In this document: in pieces, positions 61,467 to 64,000 of the stretch | How the letters are laid out: the number at the start of each line of letters is the position of its first letter | Position numbering within the stretch: position 1 is the first letter of the stretch | Made by a program: the position numbers and the translations under genes | From: Novosphingobium terrae | GTDB lineage: Bacteria; Pseudomonadota; Alphaproteobacteria; Sphingomonadales; Sphingomonadaceae | DNA: 64,000 nucleotides | Reading direction: 5' to 3' | NCBI RefSeq assembly: GCF_017163935.1 | Contig: NZ_JABVZR010000001.1 | Coordinates: forward strand, 3,162,001-3,226,000 | The notes under the pieces: generated by a model | The model's database searches: none | Told to the model about the DNA's origin: nothing | What the model saw: the letters and a program-made list of their open reading frames with translations, nothing else

Positions 61467-62650
61467 GCGCCCTGCTGGACCGCCCCCGCCACACGGCGCC
61501 CGCCATCGCCGGCATCGAAGCCTTTCTCGATGACGCCATCGCCATCCGCCACGATCTGCATCACCATCCCGAACTCTCGCGGCAGGAGCATCGCACCGCC
61601 GCTCTGGTGGCGGACCGCCTGCGCGACTGGGGCTATGCCGTCACCACCGGCATCGGCGGCAATGGCGTGGTCGGCACCCTGCGCCGGGGGGATGGCGAGC
61701 GGGCGCTGGGCATCCGCGCCGATATGGACGCCCTGCCCATCACCGAAGCCTCGCAGCTCGATTTTGCCAGCAGCGCGCCCGGCGTGATGCATGCCTGCGG
61801 GCATGACGGCCACACCGCCATCCTGCTGGCCGCCGCGCGCTATCTGGCCGAAAAGGTTGATTTTTCAGGCACGCTTCACCTCATCTTCCAGCCCGCCGAG
61901 GAAATCGGCCAAGGCGCCAAGGCGATGATCGAGGATGGCCTGTTCGAACGCTTCCCTGTCGATGCGGTTTACGGATTGCACAATTGGCCGGGCCTGCCCA
62001 CCGGGCGTTTCGGCTTTGTCGATGGGCCCGCCATGGCCTCGGTCGACTGGTTCGGCATCAGCATCAAGGGCAAGGGCGGGCATGGCGCCGCGCCTCAGGA
62101 AACCGTCGATCCGGTGCTGGTTGCGGCCCATCTGGTCACCGCCCTGCAGAGCATCGTGGCGCGCAATGTGGCACCGCTCGATTCCGCCGTGGTGACGGTC
62201 GGCTCGATCCATGGCGGCGATGCGGCCAATGTCATCCCCGATGCGGTGGAGCTGAAACTCACCGCCCGCTCCTTCCGGCCCGAGGTGCGCGAGGCGCTGC
62301 AACAGCGCATCCAGCATCTGGCCCACAGCATCGCCGAAAGCTTCGGCGCCACCGCGCAGGTCGAACTGCGGCGCGGCTTCCCCAGCGTGATCAACCATAA
62401 GGCCGAAACCGACTTCGCCCGCGCGGTGGCGCGCGATCTGCTGGGCGAGGAGGGCATCATCGCAGATTTCCAGCCCCGCACCGCCAGCGAGGATTTCTCC
62501 TTCATGCTTCAGGAGCGCCCCGGCGCCTTCCTCTTCGTGGGCACCGGCGAAGGCGAGCCACTGCATAGCCCGCGCTATCGCTTCAACGATGATGTCATCG
62601 CTCCGGCGGCGGCGCTCTGGGCGCGGCTGGCCGAAAGCTGGCTCGTCTGA
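61463..62650 (+). CDS. M20D-family N-acyl-amino-acid amidohydrolase (SndA/YxeP-like)
   Basis: The 395-residue metalloenzyme has the M20D pattern: IRHDLHHHPELSRQEHRTA, MHACGHDGHTAIL with the metal Cys/His, FQPAEEIGQGAKAMIEDG with the catalytic Glu and a central dimerisation domain (FGISIKGKGGHGAAPQ). Family members hydrolyse hippurate, indole-acetyl or N-acetyl amino acids. In the Bacillus ytmI and yxe systems the equivalent (SndA, YxeP) removes the N-acetyl group from N-acetyl-cysteine after C-S cleavage. It overlaps the preceding monooxygenase gene. Confidence 0.9.
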   Translation: MSALLDRPRHTAPAIAGIEAFLDDAIAIRHDLHHHPELSRQEHRTAALVADRLRDWGYAVTTGIGGNGVVGTLRRGDGERALGIRADMDALPITEASQLDFASSAPGVMHACGHDGHTAILLAAARYLAEKVDFSGTLHLIFQPAEEIGQGAKAMIEDGLFERFPVDAVYGLHNWPGLPTGRFGFVDGPAMASVDWFGISIKGKGGHGAAPQETVDPVLVAAHLVTALQSIVARNVAPLDSAVVTVGSIHGGDAANVIPDAVELKLTARSFRPEVREALQQRIQHLAHSIAESFGATAQVELRRGFPSVINHKAETDFARAVARDLLGEEGIIADFQPRTASEDFSFMLQERPGAFLFVGTGEGEPLHSPRYRFNDDVIAPAAALWARLAESWLV

Positions 62651-62687
62651 ACCGCTAACCGCCCTTCCAACCTCAAGGAGACCGGCC

Positions 62688-63245
62688 ATGAACGCTCGCA
62701 CCGCGATCATTCAGGACAATCAGCCCGATGGCGACCGGATCATCACCTCCAGCCCGCGCGATCCGCTGGCCAAACCGCTGCTGGAGGCTTTGGTGGGCGA
62801 ATACACCACGCGCTATCACGATGTGATCGGGCGCGAGCCCGATGCGGCCACCCATGAGGTCTATCACCGCTATCCGCCCGAGGCCTTCGAGGCGCCGCAT
62901 GGCGGCTTTATCCTGCTGCTGCGCAAGGGCGTGCCGGTGGCGGGCGGCGCCTTCATGGCCCATGCCGATCCGCAGACCACCGAGTTCAAGCGCATCTGGA
63001 CCCATGCCGATCACCGCCGTCAGGGGCTGGCCAGGCGCGTGGTCGAAGCATTGGAGCAGCGCGCCGCCGCTCTGGGTTATGCGCGGGTCTATCTCACCAC
63101 CGGCTTCCGCCAGCCCGAGGCCGAGGCGCTCTACAAGGGCCTTGGCTACACCGCGCTGTATGATCCGCTGGCCGACCGCGAGGCGCAATTCACCCTGCCC
63201 TTCGAAAAAGCCATCGCCGCGCGACGGGAGGCGCAATCCGCATGA
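62688..63245 (+). CDS. GNAT N-acetyltransferase of the sulfur-compound cluster
   Basis: The 185-residue GNAT protein has RIWTHADHRRQGLARRVVEA (the acetyl-CoA loop RRQGLA at about residues 108-113) and the C-terminal GFRQPEAEALYKGLGYTAL. It is a single-domain enzyme with no signal. ATG 62688 is preceded by AAGGAG. In the Bacillus systems a GNAT (SnaA/SnaB) N-acetylates the S-modified cysteine before oxidation; its presence beside an M20 deacylase and two monooxygenases fits that role. It overlaps the ABC permease gene by four bases. Confidence 0.85.
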   Translation: MNARTAIIQDNQPDGDRIITSSPRDPLAKPLLEALVGEYTTRYHDVIGREPDAATHEVYHRYPPEAFEAPHGGFILLLRKGVPVAGGAFMAHADPQTTEFKRIWTHADHRRQGLARRVVEALEQRAAALGYARVYLTTGFRQPEAEALYKGLGYTALYDPLADREAQFTLPFEKAIAARREAQSA

Positions 63246-64000
63246 CCACCCTGCTGGCCGACACCGCCCCGCCCGAACTGCACATCCCGGCGGCGGCGCC
63301 GCCCCTGCCCCCTGCCAAAACCGCTCAGACACCGCCCGCGACGCAGGACTGGACCCAGCGCCGCATCATCCCCGCCCGCTATCCGGGGCGCACCGCCGCC
63401 ACGGTGCTGGGAGCGCTGATCATCGTTGCCGTGGGCGTTTCGGTCTTCGGCAATCCGCGCTGGGGCTGGCCGGTCTTCGCGCAATGGTTCTTCACCGAGC
63501 CGGTGCTGGTGGGCCTTGGCCGCACGCTGTTGCTGACGGCGGTCGGCACGCTGCTGGGATCGCTGCTGGGCACGGTGCTGGCGCTGGCGCGTGTTTCGGG
63601 ATCGAAGCTGCTGGCGGGCGTGTCATGGAGCTACATCTGGCTGTTCCGCTCGGTGCCGCTGATCGTGCTGCTGCTGCTGCTCAACAATCTGGGCTATCTC
63701 TATGAGACGATCAGCCTTGGCGTGCCGCTGACCAACATCAGCTTCGCCTCATGGTCCACCACCACGCTGATCGGGCCTTTTGCCGCCGCCGTGATCGGGC
63801 TCAGCCTCAATCAGGCGGCCTTTTCCTCCGAGATCATCCGGGGCGGCATCCTCTCGGTCGATCACGGTCAGCGTGAGGCCGCCGCCGCGCTGGGCCTGCC
63901 CCGCCGCCGACAGGTCTTCAACATCATCCTGCCGCAAGCGATGCGCAGCATCCTGCCCGCCGCCTTCAACGAGATCATCAACCTCGCGAAGAACACCTCG
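63242..64000 (+). CDS. Polar amino acid ABC transporter permease, 3' end off the window
   Basis: The first 253 codons are readable. After a Pro-rich cytoplasmic tail (to about residue 50) come membrane helices of the HisM/GlnP/TcyL type, with LGRTLLLTAVGTLLGSLLG at the HEAT-like start of the family and the EAA loop REAAAALGLPRRRQVFNIIL (about 210-229), which contacts the ATPase. It continues beyond 64000; an ATPase and a binding protein probably follow. TcyL-type permeases bring in cystine or S-modified cysteines, in line with the gene neighbours. Confidence 0.9.
   Translation, partial: MTTLLADTAPPELHIPAAAPPLPPAKTAQTPPATQDWTQRRIIPARYPGRTAATVLGALIIVAVGVSVFGNPRWGWPVFAQWFFTEPVLVGLGRTLLLTAVGTLLGSLLGTVLALARVSGSKLLAGVSWSYIWLFRSVPLIVLLLLLNNLGYLYETISLGVPLTNISFASWSTTTLIGPFAAAVIGLSLNQAAFSSEIIRGGILSVDHGQREAAAALGLPRRRQVFNIILPQAMRSILPAAFNEIINLAKNTS

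Overview
The window reads as chromosomal DNA of a high-GC alphaproteobacterium of the sphingomonad group (Sphingomonadales, most likely Novosphingobium-like). This is inferred from the alphaproteobacterial gene orders (ctaC-ctaD-ctaB-ctaG-ctaE, pyrE-pdxJ-acpS-lepB), the large TonB-dependent receptors and the protein style; no rRNA marker is present to confirm it. Coding density is high, starts often overlap the preceding stop by 1-4 bases, and I see no phage, plasmid, transposase, CRISPR array, tRNA or rRNA.

Layout. 1-3.9 kb: two DUF4178 zinc-ribbon proteins and an SPFH/SHOCT protein (minus), then a LysR regulator. 4.3-8.6 kb: a tripartite efflux pump (NodT-type outer membrane lipoprotein, EmrA, EmrB). 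8.8-11.2 kb: scoAB (3-oxoacid CoA-transferase) and purU. 11.3-15 kb: E1alpha, E1beta and E2 of a branched-chain 2-oxoacid dehydrogenase. 15.1-21.3 kb: a membrane protein, mtgA, a TonB-dependent receptor, a His-rich CDF metal exporter. 21.6-28.9 kb: ygfZ, a TetR/PF10118 divergent pair, a GNAT enzyme, rpmA-rplU, a lipoprotein, moaE-moaD-moaA, a shrunken SDR-like protein and folB. 29.1-38.1 kb: a methyltransferase, thrC and the aa3-type cytochrome c oxidase operon with its assembly factors. 38.3-44 kb: pyrE-pdxJ-acpS-lepB-AI-2E-DUF3089-ruvX. 44.2-49 kb: a siroheme synthase with a truncated second domain, lysA, an LptM-like lipoprotein, argH, a TlpA-like thioredoxin. 49-55.7 kb: a KaiC-like ATPase with a receiver protein, a CocE-type hydrolase, small secreted proteins and a soluble PAS chemoreceptor. 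56-64 kb: a TonB receptor followed by two FMN-dependent monooxygenases, an M20 deacylase, a GNAT acetyltransferase and an amino-acid ABC permease that runs off the end.

Two things stand out. First, eight copies of a roughly 210-270 bp intergenic element with palindromic ends punctuate the window; each has at least one end within about 30 bases of a stop codon of a gene pointing into it, and the end hairpins change sequence while keeping pairing. Second, the right-hand cluster has the gene content of the Bacillus ytmI/yxe systems that salvage S-modified cysteines through N-acetylation, flavin-dependent C-S cleavage and deacetylation, here joined to a TonB-dependent receptor. A related inverted-repeat motif lies upstream of both the receptor and the enzyme operon.

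Smaller points: a possible leader-peptide attenuator before pyrE, an overlooked 46-residue membrane protein in the oxidase operon, a candidate 50-residue ORF before the second TonB receptor, and sigma70-like promoters before scoA, bkdA1, rplU, ctaE, the CocE hydrolase and the second receptor. All functional calls rest on reading motifs and gene order by eye; no database search was run.
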